A stretch of 64,000 nucleotides of DNA, taken from contig CAMXCT020000444.1 of NCBI GenBank assembly GCA_947184155.2, forward strand, positions 1 through 64,000, in the 5' to 3' direction. The notes under the pieces are model-generated. The model searched no databases, had not been told where the DNA came from, and worked only from the letters and a program-made list of their open reading frames with translations. Source of the DNA: Cladocopium goreaui. Its lineage: Eukaryota; Sar; Dinophyceae; Suessiales; Symbiodiniaceae. This document shows, piece by piece, positions 8,900 through 19,029 of the stretch. The position numbers were made by a program, and so were the translations under genes. Position 1 is the first letter of the stretch. The number at the start of each line of letters is the position of its first letter.

Positions 8900-11280
8900 T
8901 CAGACATGAAGGCTTGGAAATTCTCTTTGAATTTGTCTCGAACATGTAGGGGAGAACCTCAAATTTTGATTGTTTACCATCAGTTTCCGCATTGAACCAG
9001 TTGAAGGCCTCCTCCATTTTCAGACAAATCCATCTTTGTGTGCTCCTAGACTGGCTTTCAAACATGTATGGTGCTAATTCAACAAGCCTGGCGATCACCC
9101 TATAAGGTCCGCCTTTTAAACTTGTATGCTTGCATCGTTTGTACCGTCGGTGTATGGCGCCGTCTTCGTTGTGTTCCCTGCTCTTACAAATTTGGGATCA
9201 AATTTGCGGATCCAGACCACATCTCTTGGAAACACCCACTGTTTGCAGATTAATACCTCGCAACCTTGTCACCTATACAGTACGGGGTCACGGTTTGTCT
9301 GAAAATAGGGCGATAATACTTAATTACATTGGCAGTCCACTGGGTAACCACCGTTCTCTTGATTGAATTTGCAATTCTGGGGGTCTACTCCGCTTTCAGA
9401 CATGTTGCTTTTCTGCTGGTCATAGCTTCAATCTTTGGTGTGTTGTGAACTCCACCCCGGCCGCCGTCCGAGCTTTGCACTTGCTCCAGCCTAGCAAGTA
9501 GAGTGCCGGGCCGTTTGATTCAAACATGATTCAAACATAACATAGCTGAGAATAATCATCTCAGTCAGAAAAGGAAAGCATCCCCACATCCACGGTTTCA
9601 TCTCGCAATGTTTCAAAAAAAACTGCTTTCCGCACAGCAACCCGCAAACAAGCAAGACGTGTAAAATATGTGGCTAAGTTCTAGTGATGGAGTACCTTTC
9701 TATCCATTTGGAAGCTACTATACCCGGAATTTTCTTGGTGGGTTTTTCTCTTTTTCTCTTCGCAACCATTCCGGGAGATCTGCCCCCCAGGGCCTCGCGA
9801 AACTCACCGTCAGCTCCTCTAGTGCTTCATCGTTCACAGCGTGACCTGGCAGCGACTCCACTTGGAAAGGCCATGGAACATGTTCAATGGTGAAAAAAGC
9901 ATGAAGAACCTGGGAGAAGTGCTGGGTTTGGACTGACATACTCACTGAACTAAATAATCCAAGACACAGGATCGAAGACAAGGATTTCGTCAGGATTCTT
10001 TCAGATATCGTCACTAAGGACACCAAGGACACTTGGCCCGGTAGAGGCCCTGGGGCCACTGACATCCGTGGATGGTCAGAGATGTCAAGCTGCCATCCAT
10101 CCCTCCGTCACCTTTTGGTGTCAGCAATGGAGGGACCACAGGCACTTCAAAGTTGATGGCAGTTTGTCGTTTCATGGTTCGTTGCTGTAACGATATGTTG
10201 AAAGTTGAAGGTAACCTAACTTAAACAAATTTTGATTGTATTTGGGGGCGATTTCGCGACCGAAAAAAGCCGTACACACGTAATTCCCTACTCGCTAGTT
10301 GCTTCTCATTAAGTGGAACGCATGTTGAGTCATTGAAAGAACAACAATGGTCCCCTCCCATGGTTGTACACTTCGGGAAGTTGGCACCATGACGAAAGGG
10401 AGACGCAGGATCATCAAATGATGCTTTAGGAAAGTAGTTCGAAGCTTCCCAGATTCGAGACATCGAGGTAATATTTAAATAGTGCTTCATCCTCAAAAAT
10501 ATACCGGCGCCACGCCCGTATGCTGCTTTGAGGGGCAGGAGAATGCGTTTGCTAACAGCACCCCTGGAGAGAAGAAACAACTGATGCTTGTCGCAAGGCT
10601 GAGAGGGGAAGTTGCAACATATTTTTCATCCTGTTTGTTTAAGACTTCAAACTCTTGAAACCCAAGCGCTTTGGCTCAAAATCCCGATGCTTGTTGACAA
10701 ATTGTCTTTGATGATTTCCATTTTGGCTGCTTGCATTCTGGGAATGTTAAATGATGTTAATGATTATGCAACCATGGTTTGAGCCCCCGCGACTTGAGAT
10801 ATAACCCCTATCCCTGCACTTGCAACCATGTGGAACGGATGATGACGCTTATAACCCTCAAAGTTGAAGGAACATGAGAATATGACCGTTTACTTACTTA
10901 TTAATACTTATTATGTACATCTTATTACACCTGGAACTGCAACCACCATCACCATCCAAACATACCAGCTGGCCCACACCCCTGAGGTCGCAGGCCAAGC
11001 ACGGCAGAGATCACTTCAGTCAACAGCAATGGAGCAGCCTTGGTGCAGGCCGGGGCTTTGCGGCGCTATCAAAATCTTAATTTCAATGATAACCAAAAAT
11101 GGCTTGGTTTTTGAATATTTTTGTTACTTTGTTTTTACGTAGCATACAACAAAGCATGGGCATGTAAGCCAACTGTGGATTGACATCGGTTCTATTCGCC
11201 GACAAGTTGACAGGAAAAGCGACAATAGCCCATCGGGATTCGGTCTACCCTGTCGCGGTTGACCATGGCACGCGGAGTCC
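8900..11280. other. No confident gene
   Basis: Mixed unique sequence. A 119-codon minus-strand frame at 10,221-10,580 has protein-like composition but no recognised domain or splice support and may be chance. Confidence 0.35.
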
Positions 11281-11289
11281 GTCACCATT

Positions 11290-11905
11290 TTGACCCAGAG
11301 AAGCCGTATTGGGATGAGAAAAAACACACGGGCGCTAGGCCAAATGACTTTCTCCAGGCTTTGGTCGTAGTCGTCACCAAAGGTCAAGGTTTCAAGGCCG
11401 TGAGGCCAAGTCACACCTACCACCTGGCCAAGTCATTGGAGGTTCTTGCAGAATGAATCACCGAAAGTCAAGGTTCGAAGACCCTCTTACAAAGTCATAC
11501 CTTGGAGGCTCTCGTTAACAAACTTGCAGCTGCAGGTCAAGGTCTGAAGACCACCTGGCAAAGTCACACCTTGGAGGCTCTGGTTGAAACTGGCTCTTAA
11601 GTTCACAGTTTGAAGAGTTTCTGGGAAAGTCACACAGTCAAGGCCCTGATGCAAGAACAAAATCAATGTTTTAAGACCATCTGGCAAAGTCACATCTCTG
11701 GTTGAAATCGTCACCAGATGCCAAAATTTGAAGACCATCTGGCAAAGTCACACCTTGGAACTGGAGGCCAAGGGCCAAGGTCTGAAGACAATTTGGCGTT
11801 GAACTGGAGGCCAAGGTCTGAAGACCATTTGGCAAATACATATCTTGGAAGTCTTGGAGGCCCTGATCGAACCCGCCACCAAAAGTCAAAGTTTGAAGCC
11901 TATTG
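11290..11905 (-). pseudogene. Decayed FNIP/LRR-like repeat gene fragment
   Basis: On the minus strand all three frames in turn show the same roughly 23-residue unit, for example SLQGVTLPGGLQTLT, GVTLPDGLQILASGDDFNQ and GLETLTFGDDYDQSLEKV. The DNA unit is about 69 bp and recurs around TTTGCCAGATGGTCTTCA-like blocks. The pattern matches the FNIP-type leucine-rich repeats (F-N-x-S/P-L...L-P) known from Dictyostelium and abundant in some dinoflagellates. Frame changes between units and a stop show the copy is broken or interrupted by unrecognised introns. Function would be protein binding; none can be assigned here. Confidence 0.65.
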
Positions 11906-11909
11906 CCTA

Positions 11910-12500
11910 TTGTGCACTTCCGGAACCGAAGGCCACCAAGCCGGGCCTAGCTTTCAAGGCACGGGGGCAGGTTGGGGCATGGCCCCTTTCATTGCATGCG
12001 CGCTGTCAGAGACGGTATTTCCTCACACGCAACACCACCCAGCACACCAATCTATTGGCACGAAAGGACAATTTACGGCCGCTTCCTGGCCCAGGATGCC
12101 TTGCTGTTGTAGAGTCTGGTGGGGCACTAGCGCTGAAGCAGTATGAAGCAACGTTAGCTTGAATTTTCTGCGTTCAACTTGCTTTGAAACCAGCTGTCGC
12201 GCTTCCCTGCCCATCCGGCCCAGGGTGGCAGGGACCAGTGAGAAGCCTGACGTGAAGTTGAATCACGTCCAAGCTACAGGCCTCCGATGATCCGGAGTTG
12301 CCAGCACTGGTCAACATGGGCCAGGGTCAGACATGATCTTGTGATATGAAGAAAAGATAAAGAAAACGTAATGGGACTGCAAGCTTGACTGATCATATGA
12401 TGAAGCAACAAATGCTGGTTGAATATGGTTGGAGGTTTCTGATTTCAACCAATACAAATGAAGTTTTTGGGCTTGACGCTGGCGATCGATGGTTGAAAGT
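11910..12500. other. No gene seen
   Basis: Overlapping plus-strand frames at 11,718-12,162 run out of the FNIP array and lack splice support or recognisable composition. Confidence 0.4.
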
Positions 12501-12504
12501 AACG

Positions 12505-12676
12505 TCACGTGGTGACAACTGCAGCCCCCAAGAAATTGGGATTTGGCAATGCAAAGCAAGCAACACAGTTTGAAGGGTCAGCAATTTTGAACCATACACA
12601 TTTTTGCCACCTCTTGCCAACAAACCATGTCATGTCTTGCAACCACATGTTCCTCATAAGACCTCCAGCTGATCCG
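12505..12676 (-). CDS. Candidate terminal exon, unidentified
   Basis: After a TTGAATCCAG acceptor near 12,677 the frame encodes GGLMRNMWLQDMTWFVG and then KIADPSNCVACFALPNPN, ending AAVVTT before TGA. Composition is protein-like and differs from surrounding AT-rich DNA. The plus strand over this interval also has an open frame. No family recognised. Confidence 0.3.
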
Positions 12677-12689
12677 ACTGGATTCAAGG

Positions 12690-13478
12690 TCAGGACGTAG
12701 TCAAGGCACAAGCTGCGTAAATGCAAATGGGAAATGGCCTCGGCATGATACAAAGAAGATTTCGAGAAACACCTGGTCTCTTCTGTTTTCTTGTTTTTTG
12801 AATAAAAGGGCATCCATCACAGCAATATCGAGTCCTCACAATTGTCAAGAATTGCCCTTTCTGGGGATTCCAGACCCCAAAAAAGGCCACCAAACCTCAT
12901 CATCCAGAGATCAAACACCTAAAAACATTTCAGGAACACCAGAATAAATAGATATAGGATTTAAGATATTATAGACCCAACATTCTGGAAGATCCTCTCC
13001 CACATCAACCTATGCCATGCATCAAAAACCACCAGCAATCAAACAAAATTAAGTTGGAATGCTTCCCCGCATGAGAATGCAGGTTTGAACTCTCAAGGTT
13101 GCTTTTTTTCAGCGTTGGCTTCTGGGGATGCGGGCTTGTAGCCACTCTGCCGCTCTCACTGGGTCCTGCGGAAGGGGCTGGGAGGGCCTTGTTGGAACAT
13201 GTAAACTGACTGCACAGAACCTGGTAAACCTCGCCATAAACTGCCATAAACCATCCCCAATATGACCACATGTTTGGTATAAAAACAACCCCAATTCCTT
13301 CATTGTAATGTCCACCTTGGTGGAGTGCCAAGTTTTCAGACACCATTTATTGCATGAATGGGGGCACGGAAGAGAAACACAAAGAACATATCTCACCAAT
13401 TTGCAACTCGCATTGGTGTTCCAGACTTCCAAACAAACAGCATTACGACACGCTGTGTGTATTTCGGCCCCTGCGGCA
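12690..13478. other. No confident gene upstream of the 13,480 exon
   Basis: AT-rich sequence. Several frames of 60-110 codons overlap on both strands near 13,005-13,432, but no frame is clearly preferred. Confidence 0.35.
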
Positions 13479-13479
13479 G

Positions 13480-13590
13480 GTATCCGTCACTCTGCAGCAA
13501 CTGGCCCGGTCCGATCGAGCATGCAGCGCCAAGTGCAAGTGCAACAAACCACTGGCCTGCATGTGGAGCCGCATTGCGATGAATTCGAAG
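13480..13590 (+). CDS. Internal exon encoding a Cys/Lys-rich segment
   Basis: A 111-base exon with CTGCGGCAG|G acceptor and TCGAAG|GTGAGG donor, phase 0 at both ends. It encodes VSVTLQQLARSDRACSAKCK, CNKPLACMWSRIAMNSK. Both borders match consensus and the AG|G habit seen elsewhere in the window. Cysteines in CSAKCKC and C at residue 28 could bind metal. Neighbouring exons were not found, and the protein is not recognised. Confidence 0.5.
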
Positions 13591-13927
13591 GTGAGGGTTC
13601 ATGAAAACAATCGGAAATGACGGTGTTGCAGCGTTGCATGTTTTGTATTCCCCAAATGTAAGACCATGTCCTCCCCATGTACGTTTTTAAAACGCCTAGC
13701 TTAGGTCAACTTTTTATGGATCAACAACATTCCCTCAGCATCCGGATCTGATCTGAGGATTGCTCTCTCCCGGCTGAAAATGCGGGGGTGTTCAGATAGA
13801 TGAAGGACAGTTTGCCTCCTTCAGAATCAAACATGAAGCCCTTGGGGGCCCCAAAACAGAATCAGAAAAAAACAGATATTGAGCAGCGGACAAAATTATG
13901 TGTTTCCCTGTCATTGCCACAGGCAAA

Positions 13928-13960
13928 ACTGGGTCGCCCCCTATCGGTTGTAAAGGTTTT
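13928..13960 (+). repeat. Direct repeat, copy 1
   Basis: CTGGGTCG(C/T)CCCCTATCGGTTGT(A/G)AAGGTTTT is shared with 15,335-15,369. The two copies flank the foldback element and its microsatellite shoulders. Confidence 0.6.
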
Positions 13961-13991
13961 CGCTCTTTGATAACGTTCAGCAGCAAATGCT

Positions 13992-14069
13992 TCTACTAGT
14001 ACTAGAACTAGTACTAGTAGTACTAGTACTAGTACTAGTAGTAGTACTAGTAGTAGTAGTAGTAATAGT
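13992..14069. repeat. ACTAGT/TAG microsatellite, left shoulder
   Basis: Run of ACTAGTAGT units ending in GTAATAGT, the last eight bases being the target duplication of the adjacent element. Confidence 0.85.
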
Positions 14070-14907
14070 TTAGCTAAACTCAAAAACTCGCTGCCGTGGA
14101 TATGTTGAAAACCGCACGAAGAGTTAGCGGGGGGGCGAACGTAGGGGCGAACATGCGGGCGAACGGGTGGACGAACGTCGCCCGCACGAGCGAGCGGGGG
14201 GGGCGAGCGGGGGGGCGAGCGGACGGGCGAACGATTCGACTAGTCTTGTTTTGCCTGGTGATAATTAGTACAGTCAACCTGTGCCGAAATTATTTTACAC
14301 CTACTTATACAACCCAAGAATACTGGTACAAAGTTGTTGGTATTCGAAACCCGTGCAATTTTGAGGGCGGGCCCACCCCGTTGAGGGCGCATTAAGGGGT
14401 CGCACGAAGGGGTCGCACATACGCATGTACGCACGTACGTACGCATGCACGCACGCACGTTCATGTGCATGTACGCACGCACGTTCACATGCATGCTCAG
14501 AAATAAGGTTACCTTTAAGGTTACCTTTTATATAAAAGGTAACCTTATTTCTGTACGACCCTAAGCCTCCTAAAGCATATTTAGTATTAGGAGGTCACTT
14601 TTCAAAGGTAACCTTATTTCTGAACATGGGTCTGAACATGGGCTTGAACATGGGTCTGAACATGGTACCTACGTACGTGCATACGTGCGAACGTACGTGC
14701 GTACGTCTGTGCGTACGTATGTGCGTACGTGTGTGCATGTGTGCGTTCGCCCCCCCGTTCGCCCCCCGGTTCGTCCCCCCGTTCGCCCCCCCGTTCCCCC
14801 CCCGTTCGCCCGCCGTACCCTCGCTCAGATGGCCGTACGCCCCCCCACGTTCAATACGTCTAAATAACTTCAAAAACAGGCCGCAGCGACCTTTTGGGTT
14901 TAGCTAA
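14070..14907. mobile_element. 838-bp foldback-type DNA element with 8-bp target duplication
   Basis: The ends are inverted copies: TTAGCTAAACTCAAAA at the left, and the complement of TTAGCTAAACCCAAAA at the right, extending with a few mismatches through CGCTGC. GTAATAGT stands on both sides (14,062-14,069 and 14,908-14,915). Moving inward, the arms stay complementary in kind: GGGGGGCGAAC units at 14,130-14,235 against GTTCGCCCCCC units at 14,752-14,815; ACGCACGTACG units at 14,410-14,490 against ACGTACGTGCG units at 14,668-14,740; and a central AAGGTTACC palindrome at 14,503-14,551. No transposase is present. An 8-bp duplication is typical of hAT-like elements, but the termini do not match one I know. 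Confidence 0.72.
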
Positions 14908-15062
14908 GTAATAGTAGTAGTAGTAGTAGTACTAGTAGTAGTAGGAGTAGGAGTCGGAGTAGGGGTAGGAGTAGGAGTAGCAGTAGCAGCAACAGCAGCA
15001 ACAGCAGCAACAGCAAGAAACAGCAGCAACAGCAGCAACAGCAGCAACAGCAGCAGCAGCGG
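14908..15062. repeat. TAG then CAGCAA microsatellite, right shoulder
   Basis: Begins with the second GTAATAGT copy, continues as TAG units, GGAGTA units and (AGCAGCAAC)n. Confidence 0.85.
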
Positions 15063-15334
15063 GAGTTTGTGTGTGAGTATGTGTGTGGGTGGGGGTAGTA
15101 CGTGGGGCGTGGTCTTGGCAAGTGAGAAAAATTGCAAGATTGGGCACCGGCTAGTATCGGTTGGGGTATCGGTGGGAATGGTGCAAGAATTTCCGCAAAC
15201 AATATTCTTGGTGCTCTTTAAGAGGAAAGCTAGCTGAGGTAGCTGTTTACAGCTTTGTTCGCACTCGTTTCTGCAGAAAAATAAACGCTCTGCTGCAGAT
15301 TATTGTGGGAACTTGTTGGGATCTAAGGGTATCG

Positions 15335-15369
15335 GTGCTGGGTCGTCCCCTATCGGTTGTGAAGGTTTT
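15335..15369 (+). repeat. Direct repeat, copy 2
   Basis: Second copy of the 13,928-13,960 sequence, with two or three substitutions. Confidence 0.6.
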
Positions 15370-15379
15370 TGAAGGCAAG

Positions 15380-16870
15380 CAAAGTTCAAGGCAGCCCTCT
15401 ACTACTTTCAATTGCTGATAATTTTGTCGGATATATACTCATTTGGGTTTTGCAATCTATCACTTGAAGTTACCGTTAAAAAATGGAACAATGCTTTAAT
15501 TAATTGAATCGTAAAAGACTTTGCTTTTCGGTATCTTCTTCCTGGGCTGCAAGTAAACCCGGGATATCACACCCCTTTCTCCGGCTGACAGATCCCTTCC
15601 CTCGTCACCTCCAGAGACCTGGAAATCGCCACAAGTGGCACCAGCAGCATGGCCGTGGCATGCGGCCTGAGTCATGGTGTTTTTTTTGTTTTTTTGGTTT
15701 GATGATTTTCGTTTCAAAAAGTGGTGATGCTGAAGTACTTTGAAATAGGAAAACCATCGAACTAAACCATGCGCTTGATTACCAAAGGATATTCTGGTCA
15801 AGGTCTTAATTCATGTGCCTGGTGGCACGTCCGCAAGTTCAAGATTTTGTCGAGCTAACCCCTACTTTTCCCTATGCCACTTATTTAGCCTCAATAATGA
15901 CAATTCAATCCCAGTGCATCCCACCAAACCCCCAAAAGGCCCTCGGCCCCGCGCGCAATGTGCCGAAGCACCAGCCGTCTCAAATTGGGCGCCTGCACCG
16001 GTGGCTTAAAGGATCAGCGGACCCTACAATTTCATGGTTTCCGTATTGCATAGGTCGTTAGGTCGAGCAGGGGCACCCTCCAGTACACAAAACATTGCTA
16101 TGGGAAATCAACATGCTGAATATGAGCATAATCTATTCTTTTTTGTTGGCCGACAACACCTGGCAGTGCCAAATTGTTGAGTCGAGGGTTTCTTTTTTTT
16201 CTGCATGAAGCAACTTGGAAAGCTGCCTCAAACACGTCAATACGCACAAAAAATGGACAAAATCAGATGGCTCCAGGCTTCATAACAAATTCAGACGCCG
16301 ACCGAGAAAAACCTGTACATAATTTCCCCATATGGGTTTGTGGCCATCTTTGTTGTATCCGACCCATTTTCAAACACTCCTATCATATCTCCATGATGAT
16401 TGGTTGTTTCCTTCCAATTTTGTTGGTTGAATCCCCCAATGGTTATCATACCATCCCCGATTGCAAGGTGGTGCCCCCTCAGTTACCTTTGCTGGTCTAT
16501 TGCCACCATGAACCAATGAACTAGTTCATAAATATCATCTGAGACCGTAGGCTTCATCTGGGTGTAAAGTGGTGTCAACCAACTTAGGTAAGTAGTAATG
16601 TTGTTTGTAAACCCAACAAACTGTAGATGTATATGCCAAACTTCGCAGCCAGCCTTGTAACCTCAACGGTCCAACATCCGTTGACCACGCCTGCGTCACG
16701 AAGTTTTCCAAGATCAGATCGCTCCAATCCACTGGAGCCAGGTCCATGTCCTGTCAGGTGGCCGCAAACTTGCGCTGGGGTGACCCCTGCGGTCAGTCAT
16801 GTGGTTCAAACCCAGCACGTCTGGGATACCAGGGGGCACGCATACACAATGATATTGTGCGCGGATGCTA
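15380..16870. other. No gene seen
   Basis: Unique AT-rich sequence with short ORFs only. A duplicate-frame pair near 15,813-16,061 shows no conserved features. Confidence 0.4.
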
Positions 16871-16879
16871 AGACTTGTA

Positions 16880-17416
16880 TGAGTGTCTGTATGTAATGTA
16901 TGTCCGTCCGTATGTCTGTATGTATGTATGTCTGTCTGTCTGTATGTATGTATGTATGTATGTATGTATGTTTGTTTGTTTGTATATATGTATGTATGTG
17001 TGTATGTATGTATGTATGTCTGTATGTAATGTCTGTCCGTCCGTCCGTCCGTATGTCTGTATGTATGTATGTATGTCTGTGTGTATGTATGTATGTATGT
17101 ATGTATGTATGTATGTATGTATGTCGGTCTCTCGGTCTGTCGGTCTGTCGGTCAGTCTGTCTGTATGTAAATGTGTGTTGTAATTCTTTATATATTTACT
17201 TATATGTTCGTTTATTTCTTGATGCACTTATCTGTTTATGTATGTATGTGTAAATACATATATGTAACAACATATGTATGTATGTATATGTACGTGTGTG
17301 TATGTATGTATGTATGTATGTATGTATGAATATATGAATATATATGTATATATGTATATGTGTATGTATGTATGTATGTATGTTTGTATGTAAGTATATG
17401 TATGTATTTGTAAATG

Positions 17417-17448
<32 letters not shown>

Positions 17449-17600
17449 TGTTTGTATATATGTATGTATGTGTGTATGTATGTATGTATGTCTGTATGTA
17501 ATGTATGTCCGTCCGTCCGTCCGTATGTCTGTATGTCTGTATGTATGTATGTATGTATGTATGTGTGTATGTATGTATGCATGCACGTACGTACGTATGT
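16880..17600. repeat. Compound TATG/TCCG/TCTG microsatellite
   Basis: Two blocks (16,880-17,180 and 17,225-17,600) separated by a short AT-rich stretch. A composite segment containing TCTGTATGTAATGT, (TCCG)n and TATGTCTGTATG appears three times, near 16,890, 17,020 and 17,490, showing segmental copying inside the array. Met-Tyr-Val-Cys and Thr-Tyr-Ile-His ORFs are translations of the repeat. Confidence 0.95.
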
Positions 17601-17639
17601 GGTACACATGTGGTACAAATGTGGTAGATAGGTTGAAAG

Positions 17640-18228
17640 ATAAGTAGTAGATAGGTAAGTTAGATCAACTAAGTAGAATTAGGCAGACCTATGGATAGTT
17701 TCTACTCAAACCTTCCATTGCTGCCCCAGTCCATGTCCGAATTTCTCCGACCCCTCCTGAATTGGACAGCCTTGGGCGATGTCATTGGGGTCGACCACCT
17801 GGAGACACTGGCTGGAGCAATCCAGGGTGGCAAAAGACATGGCCCCCACAAAAAATCCAAGACTTGGATTAATGGTGGATTAATGGTGGTTTAATGGGGA
17901 TTACTGGGGATTAATAATGGTGCTTGAAAATTTGTCCTCTTGGAACGTTCTGGTTGGAAGATGTTGGTGGTCTAACATGTAATATAACTTCACCTCAAGA
18001 GCAAGAGCTGCACTGGCCCCGTTGGTGTTGAGGGAGTCTTGCGACTGCCATGTCCAGACCCCAGGGGAAAAAACATACTCAGACCGGAAATTGAAAAATC
18101 ATCTCCGGTCGAACAGCATGGAACAGCAAGCTAGCAGGATTCCAGGCATTACACTTCCTCGCTGACCGAACGTCTGGAGATTGATACGCGAAGCACTAGC
18201 CTTTTTTACTAGTACTAACCCATGCTAA
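17640..18228. other. No gene seen
   Basis: Contains a short ATTAATGGTGG tandem near 17,868-17,905; otherwise unique. Confidence 0.4.
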
Positions 18229-18393
18229 CCAGTGGTACAGGATTCTAACCCAGGCCCATGTATGCATTGCAATATCTGCATGCCTACTTGTTTCGCCAGC
18301 CTTGCCCTCAAGCGTCCCAAGCTGAGTGAGGGACGTCCGGCTGGAACTGCTGATGCAGCTGGACACTTAAGCCTCCAAGAGGCAAGCTTGTGA
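18229..18393 (+). CDS. Candidate short coding segment with Cys cluster
   Basis: A 55-codon frame between stops encodes PGPCMHCNICMPTCFASLAL and then KRPKLSEGRPAGTADAAG before TGA. The C-x2-C-x2-C-x3-C pattern and ordinary C-terminal composition suggest a final exon. There is no clear ATG; a CCCAG|G acceptor lies at 18,253. The opposite strand is also open, so this is weak. Confidence 0.27.
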   Translation, partial: PVVQDSNPGPCMHCNICMPTCFASLALKRPKLSEGRPAGTADAAGHLSLQEASL

Positions 18394-18568
18394 AGAATGG
18401 CTGCCATTCTCAGGTTCCATGCGTTCCCGTATCGCAATTCTGGCTTTGTTGCTGCTGTTGCTGTTGCACTGGTCTTTTTCCTCTTCCCGTTTCAAGCGGC
18501 GGTCTATAAGGCATATACCTGGACCTAGCGACCTGGCTGTTTCCAAGTCATGAAGCACAACATCCCAA

Positions 18569-19024
18569 ATGGATTCTGATAGGCAGCAACAGCAACAACA
18601 AGAACAAGAAGAAGAACAAGAAGAAGAACAAGAAGAAGAACAAGAAGAAGAACAAGAAGAAGAACAAGAAGAAGAACAAGAACAAGAAGAAGAACAAGAA
18701 GAAGAACAAGAAGAAGAACAAGAAGAAGAACAAGAAGAAGAACAAGAAGAAGAACAAGAACAAGAACAACAAGAACAACAAGAACAACAAGAACAACAAC
18801 AACAACAACAACAAAAATACCAACAACAACAACAAAATACCAACAACAACAACAACAAAAAATACCAACAACAACAACAACAAAAAAAATACCAACAACA
18901 ACAACAACAGCAACAACAACAACAACAACAACAACAACCAAGACCCAACAACCAAGACCCAACACCCGATACTCAAGACTCAACATTCAATCAGTCTGGG
19001 GCCGTTCCTGGTCATTGCTGCTAA
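18569..19024 (+). repeat. AAGAAGAAC/AAC repeat with a Gln/Glu-rich open frame
   Basis: From an ATG at 18,569 a 151-codon frame encodes QEEEQEEE units, then polyglutamine, then a short non-repetitive tail (NNQDPTPDTQDSTFNQSG) and a stop. The first part is an 18-bp or 24-bp higher-order unit of AAGAAGAAC and AAC trinucleotides. Every frame is open because the unit is a multiple of three, so most of this is microsatellite. The non-repetitive tail and local ATG leave a small chance of a real low-complexity protein. Confidence 0.6.
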
Positions 19025-19029
19025 GGCAT

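Noticed and set aside
10221..10580. 119-codon minus ORF as a gene
   Set aside because: Composition is plausible, but there is no splice context, recognised motif or repeat evidence; chance cannot be excluded.
10660..10690. Spliced-leader gene candidate (TTTGGCTCAA)
   Set aside because: Only a ten-base resemblance to the dinoflagellate leader end; the rest of the 22-base leader and the donor site are absent.
13928..15369. Solo LTR or LTR retrotransposon
   Set aside because: The direct repeats are only ~33 bp, lack TG...CA ends, and no gag, pol or primer-binding site is visible between them.
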